64,000 nt of DNA from Tuctoria greenei (GCA_036927565.1 JAYESD010000008.1:115905498-115969497); one strand, 5' to 3'. Shown: positions 33,575 through 47,000, numbered from the stretch's first letter. Made by a program: numbers and translations. The notes: generated by a model not told the origin, from the sequence alone.

Positions 33575-36500
33575 TTGAAAGACAAGTCAACCTCTACCAA
33601 GGACAAGCATCCTTACCAAAGTGGCATATTTGTCAAGGAGAAGACCAAATATGCACGTAGTGCATACTTGGCCACAAGACCTCCTAATGTCAAATATGGC
33701 ATTGGGTATTCTTATAATGAAAAGCAATATGCTAGAAGCATCCGGTTCCCTGGACTAGTTCTGTTCATAAACAATAACAACTATTATTCAGGACCTTCGA
33801 TGCGTCCTATGTTCTAATGAGAAGTAAGTTTGGTAAAGTTTATGGTCATTATGTTGGGCCATGCCATGGGAACACCAATTCTCATGTGTGGGTGCCCAAA
33901 TCTCTTGTAACTAACCTCGGAGGACCCAAGCAATATTGGGTACCTAAATCCAAGGCATGATTTGTTTTGTAGGTCTATTCCTCCTGCTATCCATATCTCA
34001 ATTATGTGACAAATGTTATAATTGCTTGTTTACTAATGAGGGTGTGATCGTCTCTAGAAGGAGTGATGACTCGGTTGCATTCAAGGGTGTGTTGAAGGGA
34101 AAGCTTTATCTTGATGATTTCAACAAAGATAAAGCCAAACTTGACACATGCTTGATTGCAAAGATCAACATGGGTTGGCTGTGGCATAGACGGCTAGCAG
34201 TTATTGGTATGAGGAATCTTCAAAAACTCCTTAAGGGCGATCACATCCGAGGTTTAAAGGATGTTGTTTTTGAGAAAGACGGGCCTTGTAGCATGTGCCA
34301 AGCCGCAAAGCAAGTAGGAGCACCTCATACCGTGAAGAACATCATGTCTACAACAAGACCGCTCGAGCTACATCATATGGACTTATTCGGTCCAATTGCT
34401 TACATAAGCATCGGCGGTAACAAATATGGCTTAGTAATTGTTGATGACTTTTCGCGCTTCACTTGGGTTTTCTTTTTGCATGACAAGACAAAAACTCAAG
34501 GAACCCTCAAGAAATTTCTCAAGCGTTCCCAAAATAAGTTCTCATTGAGGATCAAGAACATACGAAGTGACAACGGCATGGAGTTCAAGAACACTCAAGT
34601 TGAGGAGTACCTAGACGAAGAAGGGATAAAGCATGAGTTTTTAGCACCTTATTCCCCTCAACAAAACGGAGTTGCCGAGAGGAGGAACTCAACCCTCATA
34701 GATATGGCGAGAACAATGCTCGATGAATACAAGACCTCGGATCGGTTTTGGGCGGAAGCGGTTAACACCACTTGCCACACCATAAACTGACTCTACCTTC
34801 ATCGACTACTCAAGAAGACATCATATGAGCTACTAATGGGTAACAAGCCTAATATTTCGTATTTTCAAGTTTTTGGTTCTAAGTGCTATATTTTGAACAA
34901 GAAGCCTAGGACTTCAAAGTTCGCTCCAAAGTTCGATGATTGTTTCTTGCTTGGTTATGATTCGAACACTTACGCCTATCGTGTCTTCAAAAAGACCTCT
35001 GGACTTGTTGAAGTAGCACGTGACGTAGGGTTCGATGAAACTAACCGCTCTCAAGAAGAGCAAGTTGATCCATATGTGCTAGATAGAGAAGAAGCTCCAT
35101 GTCAAGCATTGAGAAGAATGGCGTTGGGCGATATTCGACCACAAGTGCCATCTTCAAGTGCAAATGAAGAAGATGAACCACAGGTATAGGTAAACGATCA
35201 AGGAGGAGCTTCCACACAATATCAACATCAAGAAGACGAAGATGATCAACAAGTCAATGAGGGCAACCATCTAGGGGGAGTAGAAGATGATCATGAAGAC
35301 TCAAGAACACAAGTGCCACACCCAATAGTACACCAATGCATCCAAAGAGATCACCCCGTCGACAACATAATCGGAGACATCCAAAAGGGAGTAACTACTA
35401 GATCCCGAATTGCTAATTTTTGTGAACATTACTCTTTTGTATCCTTTTTGGAACCGCACAGGATTGAGGATGCGTTGAAGGATCCGGATTAAGTGGTGGC
35501 GATGCAAGAAGAACTTAACAACCTCAAACGGAACGAAGTGTGGGAACTCGTCGAAAGACCCAAATACAACATCGTCGGCACCAAATGGGTCTTCCGCAAC
35601 AAACAAGACGAACATGGGGTGGTGACAAGGAAAAAGGCACGACTTGTGACCAAAGGGTATTCACAAGTCAAAGGTTTGGATTTCGATGAAACCTTTGCTC
35701 ACGTAGCTAGACTTGAATCTATTAGAATATTACTATTACTTGCATATGCTACTCACCATGATTTCAAGGTCTATCATTTGGATGTGAAAAGCGCCTTACT
35801 CAACGGACCAATCAAGGAGGAGGTGTATGTGGAGCAACCCCCCGGATTTAAAGATGAAGAGTTCCCCGACCACGTCTTTAAATTGCGTAAGGCTCTCTAC
35901 GGCCTAAAACAAGCTCCTAAAGCTTGGTATGAGTGTCTTAGGGATTTCTTAATCGAAAATGGTTTTAAAATTGGCAAAGCTGATTATACATTATTCACGA
36001 AGCATTTTGATAATGATCTCTTTGTTTTCCAAATTTATGTTGATGACATTATCTTTGGTTCAACTAACAAATCCTTTTGTTAATAATTTAGTAAGATTAT
36101 GAAAGATAGGTTTGAAATGTCTATGATGGGAGAGCTGAAATACTTCTTGGGATTCCATGTGAGGCAACAAAAGGAAGGGACGTTCATAAGCCAAACTATG
36201 TATACTCAAGACATACTCAAGAAGTTTGAAAAGGACAAGGGGAAGCCTATAAAGACTCCCAAGGCAACAAATGGACACTTGGATCTCAATGAAGATGGTC
36301 CAAGCGTCGATCAAAAGGTATATTGGTCCATGATTGGATCTCTACTTTACTTACGTGCACCTAGGCTAGCCATTATGTTGATTGTATGTTTGTGCGCAAG
36401 GTTTCAAGCCAACCCAAAAACGTGTCATTTGACCGTCGTAAAAAGAATCTTGTGGTATTTATTTCATACACCCAACCTAGGCCTTTGGTATCCTAAAGGT

Positions 36501-36989
36501 TCCAAGTTCAATCTCATTGGATACTCCGATGCAGATTATGCCGGATGCAAAGTAGATAGAAAAAGTACCTCCAATACATGCCAATTTCTAGGTTGATCCC
36601 TAGTTTCTTAGTCCTCTAAAAAAAATAATTCCATTGCCCTATCCACGGCCGAAGCGGAGTATGTTGCAGCCGGGAGTTTTTGTGCACAACTCCTTTTGAT
36701 GCGAGAGACTCTAAGGGAGTACGATTATAATATGAGTCGTATTCCACTCCTTTGTGATAATGAGAGTGCCATAAAGATTGCCCGTAACCCAGTTGAGCAC
36801 TCGAGGACTAAACATATAGACATCTGGCACAACTTTTTGAGAGACCACTCAATGAAAGGAGACATAACTATTTCTCATGTCAATACCGAAAAACAACTAG
36901 CCGATATTTTTACCAAGCCACTTGATGAAAAATGTTTTTGCGAGCTCCAAAATGAACTCAATATTCTTGATGCCCGAAATGTGTCTTGA
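33575..36989 (+). pseudogene. pol: pol of copia E: integrase, RT, RNase H, protease missing
   Basis: A linker (33575-33957) leads almost directly into the post-protease motif SISQLCDKCYNCLFTN; the expected DSG protease block is absent. Then come the integrase zinc region (LWHRRLAVIGM; the second His is Val; CSMCQAAK) and a DDE core that looks complete (HHMDLFGP, RSDNGMEF, ERRNSTLIDMART). RT has KWVFRNKQDEHG, LYGLKQAPKAWYE and YVDDIIFGST near 36030. RNase H has YSDADYAG, STAEAEYVAAG, LLCDNESA and HVNTEKQLADIFTKPLDE, ending 36987. Stops near 34788, 35187, 35491, 36081 and 36594, among others, disable it. Confidence 0.85.
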
Positions 36990-37230
36990 AAAGTTGCATA
37001 CCTGTATGGTTTCTTCAAAATATGTTGATTGTGTTGCAAAAATCATCTTTGTCAATTTTTCCCCCAGAACTACTTCAACTACTTGATCTTGATGAATCAT
37101 GATCATTATTTGATTGTTGTATGCTTACTAGTCATATTCATCAAGATTCCTTGATTGTTTTGGCCCCCATGTTTTCCTTATAAGAACCTTTGAATATATA
37201 TGAATGGGCTAATTCAATTTATTCTGGTGA

Positions 37231-37902
37231 CCACGGACTAGTCCGTGGTTGTCTGGACTAGTCTGCACACTGCAGATTAGTCTGTAGAGTGTTCGGTAGT
37301 CCGGACTAGTCCGGCCAACCACAGACTAGTCCGATTTTTTGACTCCATAACCCTAGCCACCGCCAAGACCTAGTCTTCTTCATCCTCACAACTTGCCCCA
37401 CGCTCTCTCTCCTCGCTCGAGTGCTCCCAAGGCAATTTCCTCCGTTCTCCATCTAATCCCTCCAAGTTTGGGTGGAAAACGATCTCCATTGCTTAGGGAT
37501 TGAAAACCATGGACTTGTCCACAACTTCAACCCCCCCCCCCATCTCCATGAATCAAGGATCTTCGGTAAAATTTCTTCCCAAATGCTAGAAATCGTGATT
37601 TTCTTCATTGTTGACTAAATAGCCTAGTTCCTCTCGGTTAATACATGCCTCCTTGCTGTATTACATTTATCCTGAAATAGTTTTGCATTGGGAATAACCA
37701 TTTGTCGTCTAGTTAGGGTTTGAGGTGATGAACACCGGACTAGTCCAGTCCATGTACAGACAAGTCTGATCCTCGGACTAGTCCGTACCTGTACACCGGA
37801 CAAGTCCGATTTTTACTGAACTCAACCCAAATTTCTCATTCCTCAATGCACCTTATTGCCATCAATTCTTATTCATACATTGTGCAATGCTCTCTCAGGA
37901 CA
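37231..37902 (+). promoter_or_regulatory. Putative internal promoter and 5'-UTR intron of accessory gene (E)
   Basis: After pol and about 240 bp of AT-rich spacer, an 18-bp perfect palindrome CCACGGACTAGTCCGTGG (37231-37248) opens a dyad cluster to 37340. A CT-rich leader-like stretch follows (AACCCTAGCC, CTCTCTCCTCGCTCG). A donor GTAAAATTT at 37566 and acceptor CTCTCTCAG at 37898 would remove 333 nt holding a second dyad cluster (37735-37815), leaving ATG 4 nt into the next exon. Copia I has the same plan at 61463-60806 with an intron of 323 nt and a clear TATA box. Here no good TATA box is seen. Confidence 0.5.
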
Positions 37903-39443
37903 ATGTCGAATGAGAACATCTGCGACTTTGAAGATGAGATGGAACAAGACATGTTGCCGCGAGCTTTAGAATCTCGCGCTCAAAAGAGGCAGGGGCGCCC
38001 CTCTGAGCCTGCACCTTCTCCACCTCAGGTGCGATGCAAGGTGCTCGCCAAGAAGCATGCGTCCAAGGCTATGGACATAGCTAGCTCTAGCTCAGCGGCT
38101 CTTCGGCAAGTGAAGGGCAAAGGAAAAGGAATTGATTCGGGCCCCGTTGGCCCTCTCAATATGCATGCTCCGAGGCAGGGAAACAGACATCCCTCCGAAA
38201 AGAAGTTCAACGGAAAGGGAAGTGACACTGCTTCCAAACTCAGATTTGTTGATTGCTACAACCGTTCCAAGAAGGCTGTTGATGCTAGGATTTGGAGAAA
38301 CTTCCATGCAGACTCCTACAGCTCGGTTTATCTTACCATGAAGACTCCGGTGGTTCGCAGCCAGTGGATCTACTGGAATCACTTTGAGAGGAAGAACTAT
38401 TCAGCATTTGATGAGGTTATAAATGCAGTTGAGAGGCATGTAATGAAGGAGCTGTTTGCTTTCAGATTTAACTGAAATGATGAGATCATTGCTCAGTTTT
38501 ATGCCACTTGTTTCTTTGCAAGTGATGATAAGGAAAGGGTGACTTGGATGACTCATGGATCCAAGTACACTATCACTTATGATGATTTTGCAAGACTCCT
38601 TCACCTAGAAGACATTGGCGACAATGAGTTGACTATCCACGACATCGGTGTCTTGGGAAGGGATAAAATGGACTTCCTCTATGAAACTACCCTGAAGTAC
38701 AACCCAACATGAAGCCTTTCTTCATGGTTCTCAACAGGGTGCTGAGAAAGACAATAGCACAAAAAGATGGGGATGCAGGAAGTGTCCAAGGTTGCTTGAG
38801 GACCTTGATGAAAGTTACAAGCAAGAACAGAAAGTTTGACATCTTTGACTCTACCTGGAATGATATGGTCAACATCTCCTGCATGCCGAACAGATTGTGG
38901 CTATGCCCCCTACTTGATGTTCATGATTATGAAGGTCACAGGGATCGAGTTTGTGAAGGACATGAAGAACACTCCCTTGAGGCCCCAGAAGCCTCCCCAA
39001 GCAAATGTCCAAGATGCCCCATCTCCAATGTCGAGTGAAGAGGCTCCGAGGAGAGCTAGAGGAGATGAGAGGACTGCCCCCTCCAATAGGGCACCTCCTC
39101 AAAAAGGTCTCCTAGTGGAATCCTGAAGTACTTGGTAGCAATCTTTGCCTCATGCAAGAAGGCCGAAGTGAATACTCACAAGTTGAACAAGGCGAGGAAG
39201 GGAGATATGAGATATGTGAAAGAAAATGTCAAGCATGTTTGCCAGAAGATGGAGATCGAGCCTATTGGATCCTCAGTCATCTCTGAAGACTCAGCCTCTG
39301 ATTTCACTGAGCTCGGACCTTTGACTCCCTCCGAGCATGCTTACTTTGGCATCGGGGCCACTTCGAGTAGATCCGCTCCTCCTCCTCCTACCCATCCGGA
39401 AGATGAAGATGAAGATGAGGAGAGAACCGACAGCGAGGAATGA
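37903..39443 (+). pseudogene. Accessory ORF of copia E in env position
   Basis: About 510 codons from ATG 37903. The N-terminal 120 residues are charged and low in structure (KGKGKGIDSGPVGPLNM). The middle resembles the domain often annotated in grasses as putative plant transposon protein (IWRNFHADSY, FYATCFFASDD, MTHGSKYTITYDDFARLLHL, KPFFMVLNRVLRKTIAQKDG). The C-terminus is Pro-rich then acidic (HPEDEDEDEERTDSEE). TGA at 38473 (a Trp in the context FNWND) and near 38710, plus frameshifts near 38890 and 39110, break it. No signal peptide or clear membrane span is visible, so an envelope role is not supported. Copia I carries a clear homologue, so this is a stable part of the lineage. Confidence 0.7.
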
Positions 39444-39904
39444 GCCACTAGATCCCTCTTCTACTTCTTTTTGGTGTCTTGATGCCAAAGGGGGAGAGAT
39501 TGAGGGCGAGTCACTAGTCCTAGATGTAGGTTGAGATATGAGAGCTTCATTTGTGTATCTTTTTGTGTCTCTCTTGGGTTGTATAACTTTAATACTGTTA
39601 TCTCTATCTTTGGCATTGTGGTGTGATGGAATGACTTTGCTTATGTTATGAAATTTGTGTTTTGCCTTGAAATTGACATATGCTAAATATTGGTACTTTA
39701 ATGTCAATCACTTCATTCTCATCACAATTATTGCTCACACTCACGTATCTTTACATCCCACCATAAAGAGTGCACATATGACCTATGTTTTTATTGCTTA
39801 ACTCGTACCTAACTCATATGTGCACACTTTATGAAAATTCTGTATTTTTATAATATTTTGTGAAATCTCAATTGGTTGTCATCAATCACCAAAAAGGGGG
39901 AGAT
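39444..39904 (+). promoter_or_regulatory. 3' region of E with two polypurine tracts
   Basis: Downstream of the accessory gene are CCAAAGGGGGAGAGATTGAG (39485-39504) and, adjoining the LTR, AAAAAGGGGGAGAT (39891-39904). Repeated polypurine tracts after pol are a known mark of Sireviruses. The rest is AT-rich non-coding sequence. Confidence 0.7.
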
Positions 39905-39924
39905 TGAAAGTGCATCTAGGCATC
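39905..39924 (+). repeat. 3' LTR of E, first 20 bp
   Basis: The LTR begins TGAAAGTGCATCTAGGCATC and is interrupted at once by element F. GCATC (39920-39924) is F's left target duplication; the LTR resumes at 50235. Confidence 0.85.
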
Positions 39925-42578
39925 TGTAACACCCTCATTTTCATGCATCATGCCTTGCATACACTCATATACATGTTTAACATTAACCCATAACAAGAAG
40001 AACAAGTTTAAAATTGATTTGGAGCAAAACCGCACTTAAAAATGTAGGAAAGTGCGGACTAGTCTGGTTTTGCTGAGGACTAGTCCGATTTCTCTCTGTC
40101 TAAAAATGGACTTGTCCGTTTTTGCTGCGGATTAGTCCGATTCTGCCCCTGGAAACTTTTGGACTTGTCCGATTTTGTGCGGACTAGTCCGATATTCCAT
40201 GAATCCTTGAAAAATTGCTAAGTCCCTGGACTTTTCCGGACTAGTCCGGTGTTCCAGCGGACTTGTCCGTTTTCCTTTCTGTTCAAATTCGGACTTGTCC
40301 GATTTTGGGCCAGACTTGTCCGATTTTCTCTCTGGACGACTTCGGACTAGTCCGGTCCTTTCCGAACTTGTCCGATATTTCGCGACTCCGAGATTGAACT
40401 TTTGTTTTACGACTTGTTTCTTTGGTTTCACATTAAGTGGGCCTAGGTACGTCGTGCCTAACTCTTTTGGATCCCATGTGGGACTCTAAACCGGCCTCTA
40501 CTGATCCCAAAACTCGAAATCCATCTAACCCTCGCCTCCACCTCTATATAAACAGCCCCACCCCTTGGTTTGACATCTATTTACCACTTTTCCACCCAAC
40601 CAAACCCTAGTTCGTGGGGAGCCACCATCAAGGAGGGAGGAGAAGATCCCAAACAAGAAGAAGAAGAGGAGGAAACGAAAGAGGATCATGATACGTCGAT
40701 CTTGAAAACCCTAATCTGCCGATCTCGTCAAGTGCGGACTTGTCCGGTCCCTAGCGGACTAGTCCGATCTTCCTAGTTAAATTGTGTTGAATTAATTCTA
40801 AAATTTGATCTAATCAACTCCGAACCTGTATAAACTTGTTAGAAGCTATTAGAACTAGTTAGTGATCATTAAAAGGAATCTAGTAACATGTTCGACCTTG
40901 CATTTGCATCAATCATGCATGTCATGTAATATTGAGTAATATTTGTGCACTCTTTGATTGTGTTTCTTGTCTTGTATGTTTATTGTGTGGATTAGAAGGA
41001 TTTGCGCTAGAGAGTGCCGTGGAGGATCTACAGCATCAAGAGTTTGAAGGCTTTGATCCTAATCAACAGCAGGAGCAAGGCAAGTGTCCTTGAAGCATAT
41101 TGATCCTGTTTTTAAAATAAATGTTTTGTTTGCAAAACTGCATGCTTGTGTCAAATTGATGGGAATCCTATGATAGAAAGTTTACTAGTTTTGTTTAACC
41201 ACCCTTGTCACCTGGAATTTATGGTAGAGAGTCGGGAAGGGCTTTTTACTTTTTGCTTCGCTTAAACAACTGGGATGGAAAACAACTATACCAATCAATT
41301 TAATTATGCATGGATGAGATTATGGATAACATGAACTGGTTAATATGGTATTGCAATGGGTGATCTAAGCAAGCCTGATATGTGGATGGGTTGGATGTTA
41401 TGGTGGTTTGCTTGCTTTAGATCTAAGGATCGGTTCATGCGAGAATAAGCCAGGACTACAGTGCCACCACGAGGCCATGTATGGGTGTGGCGTAGCTGAT
41501 TAATTAGGGCTTTGCTAGTGTTGTTTGGACCATTGTGGATGCTCGGTTAAGGGGTAGTTGGATTGGGTTTGTTGATGATTGGTGGGACTACCCTAGGATC
41601 CGAATGGCTAAAGAGGGGGCCCTTGGTTGAAGATGTGCTCAGTTGGAGGCATCGCCACCGGTGAAACCTCAGTGGGGTCTGAATAGGCTAGTAATCCCTT
41701 TGTAAAGGCTATATTGTGATCTCTTGGCCATACACCAAAGGAAGTGTAATTGGCATAAGGGAGGTTCTTTAGTCGCCGACGGGTGATGAAATCACAAACA
41801 CGTGGGTAAAGTGGTACAAACTCTGCAGAGTCTAAATAAACTATCATGATAGCCGTGCTCCCGGTTATGAGCGTCTGGATGACCTACATGATTAGCGGGA
41901 AATTGGTAATTGGGATGGTTATGGTTTGGTAATGGTTATGGATGGTTATGGATTTATTTTTGGTATTGAATATGGTTATTGGAAATGGTGAAATCTGGAA
42001 TTATGGATGAGGATGGTGAACTGTGGACTGGTATTATGGTATTATTTATGATTATGATGGGTTTATTTCACATACATGTAATATATTGCTTTTCAAATGT
42101 TTTTATGTACTTTCAGCACTTAGCCATTATTATTATCGTCATTTGAATCAGCCACATGTCATACTTTCCACACTTGCTGAGTACGACATGTACTCACTCT
42201 TGCAATCCCCCCCAACAGTTGCAGGTCAAGATTGGGAGTTTAATGGTGATAATGCGGAGTTCTAGGCCGTGTCTACCGTCAGCTTTGCCTGTGGTGTTGA
42301 TTGGAGCTGCGCACACATACCGTGTCGCTTATGCTGCATAGTTGCTTAGTTTGCTTAATTAGTTTATTTCCGCTGCATTAGTTGAACTTGTCATTAATAT
42401 TCATTGGAGCTTGTATTCGAGGATAATATGGTTTGTGTAATAAAATTTGGTCAATTAATCTTGTTCTGTGGTAATTTTCTGTATACTCTTTTGTGATTGC
42501 ACTCGTGTATGTGTGATGAACATCCTGGGCACACATATGGGTTAGCTTGGTTCAGTTTTTTCAGAACCGGGCGTCACA
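39925..42578 (+). repeat. 5' LTR of gypsy F
   Basis: A 2.65-kb LTR with a dyad array at 40053-40376, TATATAAA at 40545-40552 and two dyads at about 40736-40770. It lacks about 170 bp present in the 3' LTR (equivalent to roughly 48168-48338) at the junction GAGGATCATGATACGTCG, removing most of the small leader ORF. Confidence 0.9.
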
Positions 42579-42581
42579 GAT

Positions 42582-42595
42582 TGGTATCAGAGCCA
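42582..42595 (+). promoter_or_regulatory. Primer binding site of F
   Basis: TGGTATCAGAGCCA begins 3 nt after the 5' LTR, identical to that of B. Confidence 0.85.
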
Positions 42596-42849
42596 CAGGT
42601 TGACCGTAGGACGCAGCCTAGATAGAATGGACACTCTAGAGCACATAGGAGCATTCAGGAATCGATGTGTTTTTGCTTGGAGTGCTGTTTGCTATATATA
42701 TTGTTTGCTTGCGTGCTTAATAGAGGATTTTGGGATGCCTTAGCATTGCCATGTCCACCTAGGCTAGTATAGCTAGCTGTTTAGTTTCATATCCCTTGAT
42801 GCATATAGTTGGGGACGATTTCTAATTCTTACCTACTGCTTTTCTTCAG

Positions 42850-44007
42850 ATGGTGAGGACTCGCAACCAGAGGGATGGCAATGATGAAGAGGAGAACAAT
42901 GGAGTACCTCAGAACAACGTTGGACAAGGATCTACTCAGGGAGGTATCAACATCGAGCAGCTATTGGCCATGCAAAACCAGCTCATGCAGACCATAATAC
43001 AGACTATGGGACAGCTGCAGCCTGGCAATATCAACAATCAGCCCCACATGCCTCCACCGCCACCCCCGCCTCCTCATAACCGGTTGGGAGAGTTTATGAG
43101 GACTAGGCCGCCAACCTTTGCTCAAGCCGCTGACCCTATGGATGCGGATGATTGGCTCAAGTCCGTGGAGTAGAAGCTAGCTATTGTCCAATGTAGTGAC
43201 CGGGAGAGGGTGCTATTTGCTTCTCATCAACTAGTTGGAGCAGCTGCGGATTGGTGGGATTCTTATTGCAATGCTCATGAGAACCAAGAAAGAATCACTT
43301 GGGCCGAATTCAAGGAGAATTTTCGTTCTCATTATGTGCCCGAGGGAGTTATGATCTTGAAGAGGCAAGAATTTGAGAATTTAAGGCAAGGAAGATCAAG
43401 CGTGAGTGAATATCTCAATAAGTTCACTCAACTCTCAAGGTATGCGCCTGAGGATGTGAGTCGGGACAGCCGGAAACAATACTTGTTCATGAGGGGCTTG
43501 AACAATGAGATCCAAGTGCAACTACTCAACTGCGATTATGCAAATTTCCAGAAGCTTGTGGACAAAGCGATTGTGGTTGAGAACAAGATCCGTGAGATGG
43601 AGCAAGAAATCAAGAGGAAGGCACCATATCAAGGACAGCAACAAGGAAGTAATGTGCGCCCTCGCCTTGCACCACCCAATGCGCCTTATTACAACTCTTC
43701 TATTCCTGCTCAGCGCCCTGGTTATGCACCACGCCCAACTCAGTTTGTGCAGCAGCGCCCTGTCATGCAAGCAATGCCTTATGCACCTCTTGCTAATTTT
43801 CCTGCTGCAAATGCTCAAAACCAAGCTCGTCCCAACAATTCTTGAGGGGTTAAGAAGTGTTATACTTGTGGAGAAGCTGGACACTTTGCGCATCAATGTC
43901 CTAAGTCGGGCCTTGGTCAAGGAAGCAATGCACCGAGGCAAAACTCAAGACCTAATGGAGGACAACCACAAGGAAGCCGTGGACAGCAGAATTTTGCTCG
44001 TGGCAAC
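42850..44007 (+). pseudogene. gag: gag of gypsy F
   Basis: Starts MVRTRNQRDGNDEEENNG after CTTCAG, as in B. It has a Gln/Pro-rich N-terminus, the capsid-type domain (LVGAAADWWDSYCNAHE, SVSEYLNKFTQLSRYAPEDV, VQLLNCDYANFQKLVDKAIV), a basic Pro/Gln-rich linker and an intact CCHC knuckle CYTCGEAGHFAHQC near 43860. Only two stops interrupt it: TAG at 43171 (Lys in B) and TGA at 43843. It stays in one frame with protease and RT, showing a single gag-pol translation unit. Confidence 0.88.
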
Positions 44008-47000
44008 GTGAACCATGTCTCTACGGAGGATGCTCAACAAGCGGATGATGTGGTCATTGGTATGTTTCTCGCCAACTCCAACCCCGCGACTATGTTATTT
44101 GATTCTGGAGCATCGCATTCATTCATTGCATCGAAGTATGTTGCCAAGTATAGTTTGCCTATCTCTCATATGAAGTTTACTCTATTGGTTAAGTCTCCTG
44201 GAGGAGAGATGAGGACAAATATAGTATGTCCAAAAGTAAGCCTTAGAATAAGGGGGGTATACTTCTCCGCCAACCTCATTGTTTTGGATTCTCAAGGATT
44301 GGACATTATACATGGTATGGACTGGTTGAGGAAGCACAATGGAGTTATTGAGTGTGCCACGAAGACGGTGAAGCTGACCAATGAGGAAGGGGTCGCCGTA
44401 GAATTTGAAGCATCTCAAACCGCACCAAAGCAATTGGAATTGAATCATATGGATGGTGCCGCAATTGAGGAAATTCCGGTGGTGTGTGAATTTTTGGATG
44501 TTTTTCCGAACGAGTTGCCAGGTATGCCACCCGATTGAGACATTGAGTTTGTTATTGATTTAATACCTGGAACTGCACCTATAGCTAAGAGGCCGTATAG
44601 GATGCCTCCTATGGAATTAGCGGAGCTCAAGAAGCAAATTCAAGAGCAATTAGAGAAGGGTTTTATTCGCCCTAGTTCTTCACCTTGGGGAGCGCCTGTG
44701 CTGTTTGTGGACAAGAAGGATGGATCCCAAAGGATGTGCGTGGATTACTGAGCTCTCAACGAGGTGACCATCAAGAACAAGTACACCTTGCCCCGTATAG
44801 AGGATTTGTTTGATCATATGAAAGGTGCCTGTGTATTTTCCAAGATTGATTTGAGGTCGGGATACTTTCAAATGAAGATTAGACCATCGGACATACCCAA
44901 GACAACTTTTAGGACACGGTATGGATCTTATGAGTACACCGTGTTGTCTTTTGGATTGACAAATGCGCCTGCCTACTTTATGTACCTCATGAATAAAGTC
45001 TTCATGGAGTACTTGGACAAGTTCGTTGTGGTATTTATTGATGACATTATGATCTACTCGATGGATGAGAAGGAACATGAGGAACACTTGAGGCTTACAC
45101 TGCAGAAATTGAGGGATCACCAATTGTATGCCAAGTTCAACAAGTGCCAGTTTTGGTTGAAAGAGGTGCCATTTTTGGGTCATATAATCTCAGGAGGAGT
45201 ATCGGTTGACCCCAGAAAAGTGAGAGACGTGTTGAAGTGGGAGCCACCACAAAATGTTAAGGAAATAAGGAGTTTTCTTGGAATGGCTGAATATTACCGT
45301 CGATTCATCAAGGACTTCTCCAAAATAGCCAAGCCTATGACGGAATTGCTAATGAAGGGGAAGGCATTCCGATGGACTCAAGCTTGTCAGAATAGTTTTG
45401 AGGAGTTGAAGAAAAGGTTAACAACAGCCCCGGTTTTGGTATTGCCATATGTAAGCAAGAGTTTCGACGTCTATTGTGATGCATCAAGACAAGGACTTGG
45501 GTGTGTATTGATGCAAGAAGGTCAAGTGGTCGCCTATGCATCAAGACAATTGAAGAAACATGAGCAGAATTACCCCACGCACGATTTGGAACTCGCGGCC
45601 GTGGTACATGCATTGAAGATTTGGAGACACTATATTCTTGGACATAGGTGTGAAATTTACACGGATCATAAGAGTTTGAAGTATATTTTCACACAAACGG
45701 ATCTGAACTTGAGGCAACGAAGATGGTTGGAGCTCATCAAAGATTATGATTTGGGGATCAACTATCATCCGGGGAAGGCCAATGTAGTGGCCGATGCTTT
45801 GAGTAGAAAGGGAGTAAGTCACCAACTCACAGTTCGAGAGATACCATCCGAGCTAGGCAAGGAGTTTGAACGGTTGAACCTTGTGTTTGTAAATGAGATG
45901 GAGATGATGGAGTTAAACCCAACCTTGGAGCAAGAAATTCGAGAGGCACAAACCACAGATGAGGAGATCAAGGAAATCAAGGAAAGAACTGATGAAAGGA
46001 GAGAATTCAGATTTGATGAGGATGAACATGGTACCTTATGGCTTGGAAAGAGGATCGTTGTGCCTAATGTAAAGCATATTCGGGAGACAATATTAAAGGA
46101 GGCACATGACTCGCCTTACTCGATTCACCCAGGTTGTACGAAGATGTACAAAGACTTGAAGACTTGCTATTGGTGGGATAGCATGAAGAAGGACATAGCC
46201 GAATATGTTGCATTGTGTGACGTATGCCAACGAGTCAAGGCGGAACATCAAAGGCCAGCAGGGTTATTGCAGCCATTGAAGATTCCAGAGTGGAAGTGGG
46301 AAGAGATTGGTATGGACATTATAGTTGGATTACCGCGAACCCAGTATGGCTATGATTCAATATGGGTCATTGTAGATCGGTTGACAAAATCAGCTCACTT
46401 CATTCCTGTCAAGACCACATATACCACCGCGAAGCTAGCAGAATTGTATATGGAGCATATTGTGTGCCGACATGGAGTACCAAAGAAGATAGTCTCGGAT
46501 AGAGGTTCTCAATTTACTTCCAGGTTTTGGCAAAAGTTGCATGAAGCTTTGGGAACGAGGTTGAATTTTAGTTCAGCATATCACCCTCAAACGGATGGAC
46601 AAACCGAGAGGAACAATCAGATTTTAGAGGACATGTTAAGAGCTTGTGCTTTAAAGCATGGGAAAAGTTGGGACAAAAGCTTGCCATACGCGGAATTTTC
46701 ATACAACAATAGTTACCAAGCAAGCTTGAAAAAGTCACCATATGAAGCGCTTTATGGGAGGAAGTGTAGGACACAATTATTCTGCAATGAAGCAGGGGGA
46801 AACTCAAGTATTTGGTCCGGATGTGTTGCAAGAAGCCGAAAAGCAAGTCCAAATAATTCGTGAAAACTTGAAGGCTGCCCAATCAAGATAAAAAGGCTAT
46901 GCAGACAATAGGAGAAGGGAATTAGCCTTTGAAATAGGAGATTTTGTTTACCTCAAGGTGTCACCAATGAGAGGTCATAAGAGGTTTAACATAAGGGGTA

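Noticed and set aside
37531..37541. Poly-C run in the E accessory leader as a structural signal
   Set aside because: A single short homopolymer in untranslated sequence, with no counterpart in I.
37903..39443. Accessory ORF of E as a retroviral envelope gene
   Set aside because: The position fits, but no signal peptide, furin-like site, fusion segment or membrane anchor is seen.
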